A program made the translations under genes and the position numbers. A stretch of DNA of 36,161 bases from the NCBI RefSeq assembly GCF_002086695.1, contig NZ_MVIH01000027.1:1-36161 (forward strand), read 5' to 3'. The stretch is from Mycolicibacterium rhodesiae. GTDB taxonomy: Bacteria; Actinomycetota; Actinomycetes; Mycobacteriales; Mycobacteriaceae. Position 1 is the first letter of the stretch. Every line of letters starts with the position of its first letter. This document shows positions 1 to 8,058 of this stretch, in pieces. The notes below the pieces were generated by a model, which saw only the letters and a program-made list of their open reading frames with translations, searched no databases and was not told the origin of the DNA.

Positions 1-69
1 CCCGGAAGCTAAGCCTACCAGCGCCGATGATACTACCCAACAGGGTGGAAAAGTAGGACACCGCCGAAC
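1..69 (+). rRNA. rrf: 5S rRNA, 3' end (partial)
   Basis: The window opens inside a 5S rRNA gene. The stretch from the CCCGGAAGCTAAGCC block through GCGCCGATGATACT and GGGTGGAAAAGTAGGACACCGCC matches the conserved 3' half of mycobacterial 5S rRNA. The ACCGCC at about 60-65 is the strand that pairs with the 5' GGCGGT in the terminal helix, which lies left of the window. The exact mature 3' end (about 68-70) is inferred from that helix. It is the last gene of an rRNA operon and is followed directly by a strong terminator. Confidence 0.93.
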
Positions 70-80
70 ACAATTTAGTG

Positions 81-110
81 AAACGCCCCCCGAGAAATCG
101 GGGGGCGTTT
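81..110 (+). terminator. Intrinsic terminator of the rRNA operon
   Basis: A perfect 13-bp inverted repeat (81-93 with 98-110) encloses a GAAA tetraloop of the GNRA type. The stem is mostly G-C and its 3' arm ends in TTT, followed by a T-rich stretch. It begins about 11 bases after the 5S end, where an rrn terminator belongs. Confidence 0.93.
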
Positions 111-156
111 CCATTTCAATTCCCGAATTTCATGGTCGACTTTTCAATTATCCGAA

Positions 157-186
157 TTGTGGCTGTCTGAGGCCTGCCCGTATCCT
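157..186 (+). promoter_or_regulatory. Predicted leaderless promoter of the Rv1691-like gene
   Basis: A TATCCT -10 box (181-186, TANNNT) lies 6 nt before the GTG at 193. A TTGTGG -35-like box lies at 157-162 with an 18-nt spacer. There is no Shine-Dalgarno before the GTG. This geometry predicts transcription starting at or next to the start codon. Inference from motif spacing only. Confidence 0.5.
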
Positions 187-192
187 TTACAC

Positions 193-1029
193 GTGGTTGA
201 TGACAGGCAAGGCAATTCCGGTGGGCGTCCGCCCCGTCGTCCCTCGACGGCAGGTGCTGGAAGCCGCGATCGCCGGGGCATCGACGCGCCGCGCCGGTCG
301 GGGCCTGGCCGCGCCCGTCCGGCGCAGCCACGGCAGGCCGCCGATGGCGACGGCAGTAGCGCGGGCCAGGCCGGTCCGGTCATCCCGTCATCCATCGAGG
401 CCAAGCAACTCGCGCCCGAAATCCGCGGCGAACTCACGACTTTGGATAAGTCGACCGCCGACACCGTGGCCCGCCATCTGGTCGCCGCCGGCGAACTGCT
501 CGACGAAGACCCGCAGGCCGCTCTGGAACACGCGCAGGCCGCGCGGGCCCGTTCGGGGCGGATCGCGGCGGTACGCGAAGCGGTCGGCATCGCCGCCTAC
601 CAGTGCGGCGACTGGGCGCAGGCACTATCCGAATTCCGTGCCGCCCGGCGGATGGGCAGCAAGTCTCAACTGCTTCCCCTGATCGCCGACTGCGAACGCG
701 GCGTCGGGCGGCCCGAACGGGCCATCGAACTGGCCCGCAGCCCCGAAGCGGCTGAGCTCACCGGCGACGACGCCGACGAGCTTCGGATCGTTGCCGCCGG
801 GGCGCGTGCCGACCTCGGCCAGCTCGAACAGGCGCTGGTGGTGTTGTCCACACCGCAGCCCGATCCGTCGCGCACCGGCTCGACCGCCGCCCGACTGTTC
901 TACGCCTACGCCGAGACGCTTCTGGCCCTCGATCGCGGTGACGACGCGCTGCAGTGGTTCATCCATGCCGCCGCTGCCGATGTCGAGGGCGTCACCGACG
1001 CCGAAGACCGGGTCGGCGAGCTGGCCTGA
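193..1029 (+). CDS. TPR-containing protein, Rv1691-like
   Basis: The 278-residue protein is the positional equivalent of Rv1691. Residues 1 to about 75 are low-complexity and rich in Arg, Gly and Pro. The rest is Ala-rich amphipathic helices with tetratricopeptide-like spacing (for example the segments around AALEHAQAARA and AYQCGDWAQALSEFRAA). TPR folds bind other proteins; no catalytic residues are visible and the partner is unknown. GTG 193 is preferred over the upstream TTG 157 because a TANNNT -10 sits 6 nt before it, as in a leaderless mRNA. The stop codon is one base before the ATG of the phosphatase gene, so the two are probably cotranscribed. No signal peptide or membrane segment is seen, so a cytoplasmic location is likely. 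Confidence 0.82.
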   Translation: MVDDRQGNSGGRPPRRPSTAGAGSRDRRGIDAPRRSGPGRARPAQPRQAADGDGSSAGQAGPVIPSSIEAKQLAPEIRGELTTLDKSTADTVARHLVAAGELLDEDPQAALEHAQAARARSGRIAAVREAVGIAAYQCGDWAQALSEFRAARRMGSKSQLLPLIADCERGVGRPERAIELARSPEAAELTGDDADELRIVAAGARADLGQLEQALVVLSTPQPDPSRTGSTAARLFYAYAETLLALDRGDDALQWFIHAAAADVEGVTDAEDRVGELA

Positions 1030-1030
1030 G

Positions 1031-2056
1031 ATGACTACCCTTGCGCAGCAACATGATTGCTTGCTGCTCGATTTGGATGGCACCGTGTTTCGCGGTCATG
1101 AGCCGACCGAGGGCGCTATCGACGCCCTCGCGGTCGCGCAGACCCGCAAGCTGTTCGTCACCAACAACGCCTCCCGTGCCGCCGAGGACGTGGCCGCGCA
1201 CTTGCGCGAGCTCGGCTTCGTCGCGGACGCCCCTGATGTGGTGACCAGCGCCCAGAGCGCGGCACGACTGTTGGCGCAGCAGCTCCATCCGGGGGCGAAG
1301 GTGCTGATCGTCGGGACCGACGCGCTGGCGGGTGAGATCGAGGCGGTCGGGCTGCAGCCGGTCAGACGGTTTGATGACGAGCCCGTGGCCGTCGTGCAGG
1401 GTCACTCGGTGACCACCGGGTGGCCCGATCTGGCGGAGGCCGCGCTGGCCATCCGCTCCGGTGCATTGTGGGTGGCGGCCAACGTCGACCGCACCCTGCC
1501 CACCGAGCGGGGACTGCTACCCGGAAACGGCTCGATGGTCGCCGCACTGCGCACCGCCACCGACGCCGAATACCAGGTGGCAGGTAAGCCCGCTCCGGCG
1601 CTGATGCGAGATGCGTTGGCGCGGGGCACCTTTGACACGCCGCTGGTGGTCGGTGACCGCCTCGACACCGATATTGCCGGCGCCAACGCCGCGGATCTGC
1701 CCAGTTTGATGGTGCTGTGCGGGGTCAGCACCGCGGCCGAGGCGGTGCACGCGGTCCCGGAGCAACGCCCCACCTACATCGGCGCCGACCTCCGCGATCT
1801 GCACGTCGACTCCGAGGCCCTGCGAGTGGCCGAGCAGGCGGCCTGGGATGTCGAGGTCGTTGACGGCTCGGTGATCGTGACCGCGGCTGGCGCAGACCAC
1901 AGCGACGACCAACTCTCGGTGGTCCGCGCGACTGCTCGCGCGGTGTGGGATGCGGCCGACGGCGAACACCACCTGACGGTGCTTGCCGGTGACGACTCCG
2001 CACGCGCCGCGCTGCAGCGCTGGTCCCTGCTGACGGCGCAGGATCAGCTAGCGTGA
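1031..2056 (+). CDS. HAD-superfamily glycerol-3-phosphate phosphatase (Rv1692-like)
   Basis: A 341-residue HAD hydrolase. Motif I is DLDGT at 14-18 (nucleophile D14, acid/base D16), motif II is TNN at 44-46, motif III Lys is in GKPAP (K186), and motif IV is GDRLDTDI at 208-215. This is the NagD-like subfamily with a C2 cap between motifs II and III. A C-terminal extension after about residue 260 is shared with Rv1692, which dephosphorylates glycerol-3-phosphate during recycling of glycerophospholipid head groups; that substrate is inferred from synteny and family. ATG 1031 follows the upstream stop by one base. Its end overlaps the next gene in a GTGA junction. Cytoplasmic. Confidence 0.88.
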   Translation: MTTLAQQHDCLLLDLDGTVFRGHEPTEGAIDALAVAQTRKLFVTNNASRAAEDVAAHLRELGFVADAPDVVTSAQSAARLLAQQLHPGAKVLIVGTDALAGEIEAVGLQPVRRFDDEPVAVVQGHSVTTGWPDLAEAALAIRSGALWVAANVDRTLPTERGLLPGNGSMVAALRTATDAEYQVAGKPAPALMRDALARGTFDTPLVVGDRLDTDIAGANAADLPSLMVLCGVSTAAEAVHAVPEQRPTYIGADLRDLHVDSEALRVAEQAAWDVEVVDGSVIVTAAGADHSDDQLSVVRATARAVWDAADGEHHLTVLAGDDSARAALQRWSLLTAQDQLA

Positions 2057-2241
2057 ACGGTGATATGAGCACCGACCCCGAACAGATCCGCGCCGATGTC
2101 GACGCTGTGCTGGCCCAGCTGCCCAGCGTCGATCCCGACAGCGTCGATGTCGCCGGTGTGGACATCGATGCCGTCGGACGGCAGCTCGAGGAAGCGCACC
2201 AGATCTTGGTCAATGCGCTGGAATCGGTGGAGAAGGGCTGA
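2053..2241 (+). CDS. Small acidic conserved protein, Rv1693-like
   Basis: A 62-residue acidic protein beginning at GTG 2053, whose GTGA overlaps the stop of the phosphatase gene. An ATG at 2065 would give 58 residues and is an equally plausible start. Asp and Val are abundant in the first half (the DSVDVAGVDIDAVG segment), and the C-terminal part is a likely amphipathic helix. There is no signal peptide, membrane segment or catalytic motif. It sits where Rv1693 lies in M. tuberculosis, between the phosphatase and tlyA, and is retained as part of this operon. Function unknown. Confidence 0.72.
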   Translation: MNGDMSTDPEQIRADVDAVLAQLPSVDPDSVDVAGVDIDAVGRQLEEAHQILVNALESVEKG

Positions 2242-2249
2242 GTTCGCGC

Positions 2250-3059
2250 ATGACGCGGCGTGCCCGGGTTGACGCTGAGCTGGTCCGTCGTGGACTGGCG
2301 CGGTCACGACAGCAGGCCGCCGAACTCATCGGCGCCGGCCGGGTAAGCATTGACGGCATGCGTGCGGTCAAACCCGCCACCGCAGTCGCCGTCACCGCCA
2401 ACCTGACCGTCGACGTCGGCGACGAGCGCACCTGGGTGTCGCGGGGCGCCCACAAGCTGATCGGAGCGCTCGATGCCTTCGGCATCGACCCGGACGGGCG
2501 GCGGTGCCTCGATGCGGGCGCCTCGACCGGTGGCTTCACCGAGGTGCTGCTGGACCGCGGCGCCACCGAAGTCGTGGCCGTCGACGTCGGCTACGGCCAG
2601 CTGGCCTGGTCGCTGCGCTCCGATCCGCGCGTGGCGGTTATCGAGCGCACGAATGTGCGGGATCTGACGGCCGACGCGATCGGCGGCCCCGTCGACCTCG
2701 TCGTGTCCGACCTGTCGTTCATTTCACTGGCTACGGTGCTGCCCGCACTGACTGTCTGCGCGTCCCCGCACGCCGATATCGTTCCCATGGTGAAACCACA
2801 GTTCGAGGTTGGTCGCGAGCAGGTCGGCGCAGGCGGGGTGGTCTCCGATCCGGAACTACGGACCGCGGCGGTGCTGGCCGTCGCCGCTCGCGCCGGTGAG
2901 CTCGGCTGGCAGACCCTCGGCGCGACCGCGAGCCCGCTGCCCGGCCCGTCGGGCAACGTCGAATACTTTTTGTGGCTACGTGCCCAAACAGACAACGGAT
3001 TGCACGGAGACGAACTGGACGCCGCGGTGCGCCGCGCCGTCGCGGAAGGACCGCAATGA
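2250..3059 (+). CDS. tlyA: TlyA, 16S/23S rRNA 2'-O-methyltransferase
   Basis: A 269-residue protein close to the 268 of M. tuberculosis TlyA, which methylates 2'-OH of cytidines in 16S and 23S rRNA and whose loss gives capreomycin resistance. An N-terminal S4 RNA-binding domain (about 1-58) is joined by the RTWV linker (60-63; RAWV in M. tuberculosis) to a Rossmann methyltransferase domain with DAGASTGGF at 88-96. The K-D-K-E catalytic tetrad falls exactly at K69, D154, K182 and E238. The start ATG is 8 bases after the previous stop. The stop overlaps the next gene as ATGA. Confidence 0.97.
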   Translation: MTRRARVDAELVRRGLARSRQQAAELIGAGRVSIDGMRAVKPATAVAVTANLTVDVGDERTWVSRGAHKLIGALDAFGIDPDGRRCLDAGASTGGFTEVLLDRGATEVVAVDVGYGQLAWSLRSDPRVAVIERTNVRDLTADAIGGPVDLVVSDLSFISLATVLPALTVCASPHADIVPMVKPQFEVGREQVGAGGVVSDPELRTAAVLAVAARAGELGWQTLGATASPLPGPSGNVEYFLWLRAQTDNGLHGDELDAAVRRAVAEGPQ

Positions 3060-3976
3060 CTTCTGAGCGGGCGATCCTGCTCGTCGTACACACTGCCCGC
3101 GAGGAGGCCATCGAGACGGCCCGCCGGGTGGAAAAGGTGTTGGGTGACAACGGCATAGCGCTGCGTGTTCTCTCCGCCGAATCCGTGGACCGCGGCACCC
3201 ATTTCGACCCGACCGAAATGCAGGCGGTGGGCTCGACCACCGAGGTGGTCGACGCCGACGCCAACGCGGCCGTCGGATGCGAGCTCGTGCTTGTACTCGG
3301 TGGTGACGGCACCTTCCTGCGGGCCGCCGAACTGGCCCGCAACGCGGAGATTCCCGTGCTCGGAATCAACCTGGGGCGCATCGGGTTCTTGGCCGAGGCC
3401 GAAGCCGAGGCCATCGACACCGTCCTCGAACACGTCGTCACCCGTACCTACCGCGTCGAGGAGCGGATGACCCTCGACATCGCGGTGCGCGACAAGGGTG
3501 AGGTCATCGCCCGCGGCTGGGCCCTCAACGAGGCCAGCCTGGAAAAGGGTGCGCGGCTCGGGGTGATCGGCGTCGTGCTGGAGATCGACGGCAGGCCGGT
3601 CTCCGCGTTCGGCTGCGACGGCGTGCTGGTGTCGAGCCCGACCGGCTCCACCGCGTACGCGTTCTCAGCAGGCGGGCCTGTGGTGTGGCCGGACCTTGAG
3701 GCGATGATCGTGGTGCCCAACAATGCTCACGCGTTGTTCGCACGCCCGATGGTGACCAGTCCGACGGCGCTGATCGCCATCGAGATCGAGGACGACAGCC
3801 ACGAGGCGCTGGTGTTCTGCGACGGCCGCCGCGAGATGCGGGTGCCGGCCGGCGGGCGGCTCGAGGTGACCAAATGCACGACACCGCTGAAGTGGGTGCG
3901 CCTCGACAGCGCGCCGTTCACCGATCGTCTGGTGCGCAAATTCCGGCTGCCGGTCACCGGCTGGCGGGGGCAGTGA
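3056..3976 (+). CDS. nadK: NAD kinase
   Basis: A 306-residue ATP/polyphosphate NAD kinase that makes NADP from NAD in the cytoplasm (ppnK in mycobacterial annotation). The GGDG motif is at 82-85, the NE pair at 158-159, and the glycine/serine-rich TGSTAYAFSAGGP element starts at 196 after CDG at 187-189; together these bind ATP and NAD. The start is the ATG in the ATGA overlap with tlyA. The open frame extends further upstream but only inside tlyA. An 8-base class gap to recN suggests one operon. Confidence 0.96.
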   Translation: MTSERAILLVVHTAREEAIETARRVEKVLGDNGIALRVLSAESVDRGTHFDPTEMQAVGSTTEVVDADANAAVGCELVLVLGGDGTFLRAAELARNAEIPVLGINLGRIGFLAEAEAEAIDTVLEHVVTRTYRVEERMTLDIAVRDKGEVIARGWALNEASLEKGARLGVIGVVLEIDGRPVSAFGCDGVLVSSPTGSTAYAFSAGGPVVWPDLEAMIVVPNNAHALFARPMVTSPTALIAIEIEDDSHEALVFCDGRREMRVPAGGRLEVTKCTTPLKWVRLDSAPFTDRLVRKFRLPVTGWRGQ

Positions 3977-3983
3977 ACCGGCG

Positions 3984-5738
3984 ATGCTGGCTGAGATCCG
4001 GATCGAGTCATTGGGCGCGATCAGCGCGGCCACCGCGGAGTTCGACCGCGGACTGACCGTGCTGACCGGTGAGACCGGCACCGGCAAGACCATGGTGGTG
4101 ACGGGGCTGCACCTGCTGGGCGGGGCACGCGCCGATGCCACCAGGGTGCGGTCGGGTTCTGAGCGGGCCGTCGTCGAAGGCCGTTTCGCCACTGCAGAAC
4201 TCGACGACGCCACTGGTAAGCGGATCGACGAGATCCTGGATTCCTCCGGTGCCGACCGCGACGACGACGGCAGCATCATTGCGCTGCGGACGGTGAGCCG
4301 TGACGGGCCCTCGCGGGCCTACCTCGGCGGGCGCAGCGTGCCTGCCAAGTCGCTGTCGACGTTCACCTCGGAACTGCTGACGCTGCACGGCCAGAACGAC
4401 CAGTTGCGACTGATGCGCCCCGAGGAACAGCGCGCCGCCCTGGACCGCTTCACCGGGGTCGACGCGAAACTCGAGCGCTACAAGAAGCTGCGCGACCAGT
4501 GGCAGGTGGCCCGGCGGGATCTGGTGGACCGGACCAATCGGGCTCGCGAGTTGGCTCAGGAGGCGGACCGCCTGAAGTTCGCGTTGACCGAGATCGACGG
4601 CGTCGACCCGACGCCCGGGGAAGACGAATCGCTGGTGGCCGACATCCGCCGGCTCTCCGAACTCGACGCGCTGCGCGAGGCGGTCGCCGGCGCCCGCGCG
4701 AATCTCTCGGCCGACGACCTCTCCGACGGCGAACCCCGTTCGGCCACAGATACTTTGGGGCGTGCGGCGGCCCTGCTGCAGTCCACTGACGATCCTGCGC
4801 TGGGAGCCCTGGCCCGTCAGCTCACCGACGCGCTGACCGTCGCCGGCGACGTCGCCCGTGAACTCGGCGACTTTCTGGGCGACCTGCCCGATGACGCCAG
4901 CGCTTTGGAGACCAAGCTCGCGCGCCAGGCCGAGCTGCGCAACCTGACCCGCAAGTACGCCGCCGACGTCAACGGTGTGCTGGCGTGGGCCAAGGAGTCC
5001 CGGGAGCGCCTGGCGCAGCTCGACGTCTCCGAGGACGCGCTCGCCGGGCTGGGTCGCCGGGTCGACGAGCTCGCCGGTCAGGTGGCGACGTCCGCCCTTG
5101 AGCTGTCCAAAGCCCGCACGAAGGCGGCGAAGGGCTTGGCCAAGGCCATCACCGCCGAGCTGACCGGGTTGGCGATGACGCACGCCGACTTCAGCGTCAC
5201 GGTGTCGCTGATGCCGGCCCGCGACGACGACAGCGCACCGCTGCGGTTGCCGTCTGGCGAGACTGTGCATGCCGGTGGCGAAGGCATCGACCTGGTCGAG
5301 TTCGGGTTCACCGCGCACCGAGGCACCGACGTCCTGCCGCTGAACAAGAGCGCGTCCGGTGGCGAGCTGTCCCGCGTGATGCTCGCATTAGAAGTAGTGC
5401 TGGCCGCGTCGGCGGAGGGCACCACGATGGTGTTCGACGAGGTGGACGCCGGCGTCGGGGGTCGGGCTGCGGTGCAGATCGGCCGCCGTCTGGCGCGGCT
5501 TGCCCGCACCCACCAAGTCATCGTCGTCACCCACCTGCCGCAGGTCGCCGCCTACGCCGACAGCCACCTCGTCGTCGACAGCGCAGGCAACGGGACCAGC
5601 GGGGTGCGCTGCCTGGACACCGAGCAGCGGGTGGGCGAGCTGGCGCGGATGCTGGCCGGACTGGGGGAGTCCGACACCGGCCGTGCTCACGCCCGCGAAC
5701 TGCTCGACGCCGCGCAGGGCGACCGGGGACTCAGCTGA
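3984..5738 (+). CDS. recN: DNA repair ATPase RecN
   Basis: A 584-residue SMC-like ABC ATPase involved in double-strand-break repair. Walker A is GETGTGKT at 29-36. A long central region with heptad-like Leu/Ala/Arg composition (about 150-390) forms the coiled-coil arm. The ABC signature SGGELSRVM starts at S458, Walker B is VFDEVDAG (D485, E486), and the switch HLPQVAAYAD follows. Length and motif order are normal for RecN. ATG 3984 lies 7 bases after the NAD kinase stop. The 3' end overlaps by 8 bases the convergent gene ending at 5731, so there is no room for a separate terminator between them. Confidence 0.96.
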   Translation: MLAEIRIESLGAISAATAEFDRGLTVLTGETGTGKTMVVTGLHLLGGARADATRVRSGSERAVVEGRFATAELDDATGKRIDEILDSSGADRDDDGSIIALRTVSRDGPSRAYLGGRSVPAKSLSTFTSELLTLHGQNDQLRLMRPEEQRAALDRFTGVDAKLERYKKLRDQWQVARRDLVDRTNRARELAQEADRLKFALTEIDGVDPTPGEDESLVADIRRLSELDALREAVAGARANLSADDLSDGEPRSATDTLGRAAALLQSTDDPALGALARQLTDALTVAGDVARELGDFLGDLPDDASALETKLARQAELRNLTRKYAADVNGVLAWAKESRERLAQLDVSEDALAGLGRRVDELAGQVATSALELSKARTKAAKGLAKAITAELTGLAMTHADFSVTVSLMPARDDDSAPLRLPSGETVHAGGEGIDLVEFGFTAHRGTDVLPLNKSASGGELSRVMLALEVVLAASAEGTTMVFDEVDAGVGGRAAVQIGRRLARLARTHQVIVVTHLPQVAAYADSHLVVDSAGNGTSGVRCLDTEQRVGELARMLAGLGESDTGRAHARELLDAAQGDRGLS

Positions 5739-6684
5739 GCCGGATGACGACGGCATAGCCGTCGTGGTCGCCGGTGGTGGTGGTCCGGCGGTCGAGCTCG
5801 TTGTCCATGTCAACCAATCCCAGATCGGTTGCGCCGGTGCGCACCAGCGCGGCCCGGACCGCGTCGCGGGCTCGATTGAACGACACGTAGACGTGGGTGG
5901 GGACGACATAGAAGAAGCCGGCGCGCTCGCGGCTGAACGAGGCCGTCCACACGTAACCGGTCCCGCCTGGAGCGGGCGCCGCGCCGAACACCCGGCCGTG
6001 ATCGTTGGGCAGGAGCCAATGGGCGTTCGCGAACGCCTGCTCGGGTCCGGTGGGCTGCTGCCCGTAGAGGACGCCGCCTATCAGCCCCTGATACCCCGTG
6101 GAATGGACGGGCTGTGCCGGGAAGCCGGCCGCGCCCAGGGCGGCGTTGAGCTTGTCGGCCGACTCCTCGGCGGTGGTCGACGTCGGGTCGACGATGATCA
6201 CGTTGATCGGTTGATACAGAGTCTTGAACGGATATTGCTGGCTGGGCCAGTCGGCGAGGCCGCCACTCCGGGCGAGCATCCACTTCCCGATCGCGCCGTA
6301 GGCGGTCGTCGTCGTCTCGACCGGAGTGGGGCGGGCTTCCGGTGCTCCGGTCAGTGAGTCGTGGAGGTCGTCGAAGAACGTCGTGACTGCCTCGACGAAG
6401 GCGGGCACCGGAGGCGGTGACGGCACGGGACGTGGCGCGGGTCTGGCGACTCCCGCCCGGGGTGCGGAAAGCCTTGACGCAGTGGGCGTCTTTCGGGACC
6501 GCGGTGCGGTCGACGAGGGCCGCGAGTGGCCGACCGAGCCGGTCGAGGTGCTGCCGGAGTGGGTCGCTGAGCCGGTACCGGGCGACTCGGCGTTGGCGAC
6601 GCCGCCCCCGGCCAGCAGGGCCGCACCCACACCCAGCCCGACGAGCAGCCCGCTGAACCAGGTCGCGCGGGACATTCGGTTCAT
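5731..6684 (-). CDS. Exported protein of unknown function
   Basis: A 317-residue protein on the strand opposite to its neighbours. Residues 1 to about 32 form a signal peptide (hydrophobic WFSGLLVGLGVGAALLAG core, likely cleavage after VANA). A Ser/Thr/Pro/Arg-rich linker follows to about residue 90, typical of mycobacterial exported proteins. The remaining ~220 residues look globular and hold conserved-looking elements such as LLPNDHGRVFG and GTGYVWTASFSRE. I do not recognise a characterised family. It is absent from the equivalent recN-Rv1697 junction of M. tuberculosis as I remember it, so it is probably a lineage-specific insertion. Another ATG at 6675 would also keep the signal peptide. 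Confidence 0.78.
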   Translation of the reverse strand: MNRMSRATWFSGLLVGLGVGAALLAGGGVANAESPGTGSATHSGSTSTGSVGHSRPSSTAPRSRKTPTASRLSAPRAGVARPAPRPVPSPPPVPAFVEAVTTFFDDLHDSLTGAPEARPTPVETTTTAYGAIGKWMLARSGGLADWPSQQYPFKTLYQPINVIIVDPTSTTAEESADKLNAALGAAGFPAQPVHSTGYQGLIGGVLYGQQPTGPEQAFANAHWLLPNDHGRVFGAAPAPGGTGYVWTASFSRERAGFFYVVPTHVYVSFNRARDAVRAALVRTGATDLGLVDMDNELDRRTTTTGDHDGYAVVIRLS

Positions 6685-6740
6685 ACTCGGCTCCGTCGAT
6701 CGGTTAGCTGACGGTAGCTGGTGGAGGCCCGGATGCGGGA

Positions 6741-6752
6741 GATACGCGTATC
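6741..6752. repeat. 12-bp palindrome between two divergent genes
   Basis: GATACGCGTATC is a perfect palindrome in the 164-base region between the exported-protein gene and steA. About 20 bases downstream the TGTGAC hexamer occurs twice (6770-6775 and 6780-6785), and ACAAG-N6-CTTGT (6773-6788) forms another small inverted repeat. These could be regulator sites for either gene, but no regulator is identified. Confidence 0.35.
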
Positions 6753-6848
6753 CGAACCGTGTTACTGCTGTGACAAGATGTGACTTGTGTGGCTGGTGTT
6801 ACGGCGCGCCTCCGCGAATATCCGCCCCGTCGCCGACAGAATCCCAGC

Positions 6849-8033
6849 ATGAAGATGTCAGCGCTTCTCTCCCGTAATACCGGTGCACGACCAGGAGTCG
6901 TGGGGACAGCCCGCGTCGATCGCGACATCGATCGCCTGCTGCGCCGCGTCGGCCCGGGCGACATCGTGGTGCTCGACATCCTCGACTTGGACCGGATGAC
7001 CGCTGACGCTCTGGTCGACGCGAACATCGCCGGCGTCGTCAACGCCTCCCCGTCGATCTCGGGCCGGTACCCGAACCTCGGCCCGGAAGTGTTGGTGGCC
7101 AATAACATCACGCTGATCGACAGCGCGGGTCCCGAGGTCTTCAAGAAGATCAAGGACGGCGCGAAGATCCGGCTGCACAACGGTGGGGTGTACTCCGGCG
7201 ATCGCCGCCTGGCCCTCGGCGTGGAGCGCAGCGATGAAGAGATCGCCGACCTCATGCAGGACGCCAAGACCGGGCTGGTTGCGCACCTGGAGGCGTTCGC
7301 AGGCAACACCATCGAGTTCATCCGCAGCGAGAGCCCGCTGCTGATCGACGGTATCGGCATCCCGGACATCGACGTCGACGTGTACCGCCGCCATGTCCTG
7401 GTGGTGGCCGACGGCCCCGGCGCCGAAGACGACCTCAAAGCGCTCAAGCCCTTCATCAAGGAGTACCAACCGGTCCTCATCGGTGTGGAGAGCGGCGCGG
7501 ACCTGCTGCAGAAGAACGGTTACCGGCCCCAGTTGATCGTCGGCAACCCCGACCAGATGAGTGCCGACGTGCTCAAGAGCGGCGCGCAGGTGGTTCTTCC
7601 CGCCGATGCCGACGGGCACGCCAACGGCCTGGAACGCATTCAGGACCTGGGCATCGGAGCGATGACGTTCCCGGCCGCCGGTTCGGCCGCCGACCTGGCG
7701 CTGTTGCTCGTCGACCACCACGGCGCTTCGCTGATCGTGACGGCCGGTCATTCGGCGAGCATCGAAGAATTCTTCGACCGCTCCCGCCAGCAGAGCAACC
7801 CGTCGACGTTCCTCACCCGGCTGAAGGTCGGCGAGAAGCTTGTGGACGCGAAAGCTGTTGCCACGCTGTACCGGAACCACATTTCCGGCGGCGCCATCGC
7901 GATGCTCATCCTGGCGGTGTTGCTCGCGATCATCGCTGCGCTGTGGGTGTCGCGGGCCGACACATTCGTCATCGACTGGATCGTGACCTACTGGAACCGC
8001 TTCTCGCTGTGGGTGCAGAGCTGGGTGACCTAG
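6849..8033 (+). CDS. steA: SteA-like cytokinetic/envelope protein (Rv1697-like)
   Basis: A 394-residue protein, matching the 393 of Rv1697. In Corynebacterium glutamicum the orthologous pair SteA-SteB (same order, between recN and pyrG) localises to the division site and affects envelope integrity. The N-terminal ~330 residues are soluble; the family has a thiamine-pyrophosphokinase-like fold. One strong membrane helix lies near the C-terminus (about 343-362, the AIAMLILAVLLAIIAALWV segment), followed by a short Trp-rich tail. ATG 6849 gives the family length; the open frame extends to 6780 but without family support. No Shine-Dalgarno is present; CAGAAT at 6837-6842 is a weak -10 candidate for a near-leaderless start. 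steB follows after 25 bases. Confidence 0.88.
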   Translation: MKMSALLSRNTGARPGVVGTARVDRDIDRLLRRVGPGDIVVLDILDLDRMTADALVDANIAGVVNASPSISGRYPNLGPEVLVANNITLIDSAGPEVFKKIKDGAKIRLHNGGVYSGDRRLALGVERSDEEIADLMQDAKTGLVAHLEAFAGNTIEFIRSESPLLIDGIGIPDIDVDVYRRHVLVVADGPGAEDDLKALKPFIKEYQPVLIGVESGADLLQKNGYRPQLIVGNPDQMSADVLKSGAQVVLPADADGHANGLERIQDLGIGAMTFPAAGSAADLALLLVDHHGASLIVTAGHSASIEEFFDRSRQQSNPSTFLTRLKVGEKLVDAKAVATLYRNHISGGAIAMLILAVLLAIIAALWVSRADTFVIDWIVTYWNRFSLWVQSWVT

Positions 8034-8058
8034 GCGTAGAGCAGAAAGGCTCACCGCT

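Noticed and set aside
4008..5318. 436-codon open frame antisense to recN
   Set aside because: Shadow of recN, whose Walker and signature motifs are complete on the plus strand.
5500..6357. 285-codon plus-strand frame over the exported-protein gene
   Set aside because: Antisense to a protein with a clear signal peptide and partly an out-of-frame reading of recN; no independent start signals.
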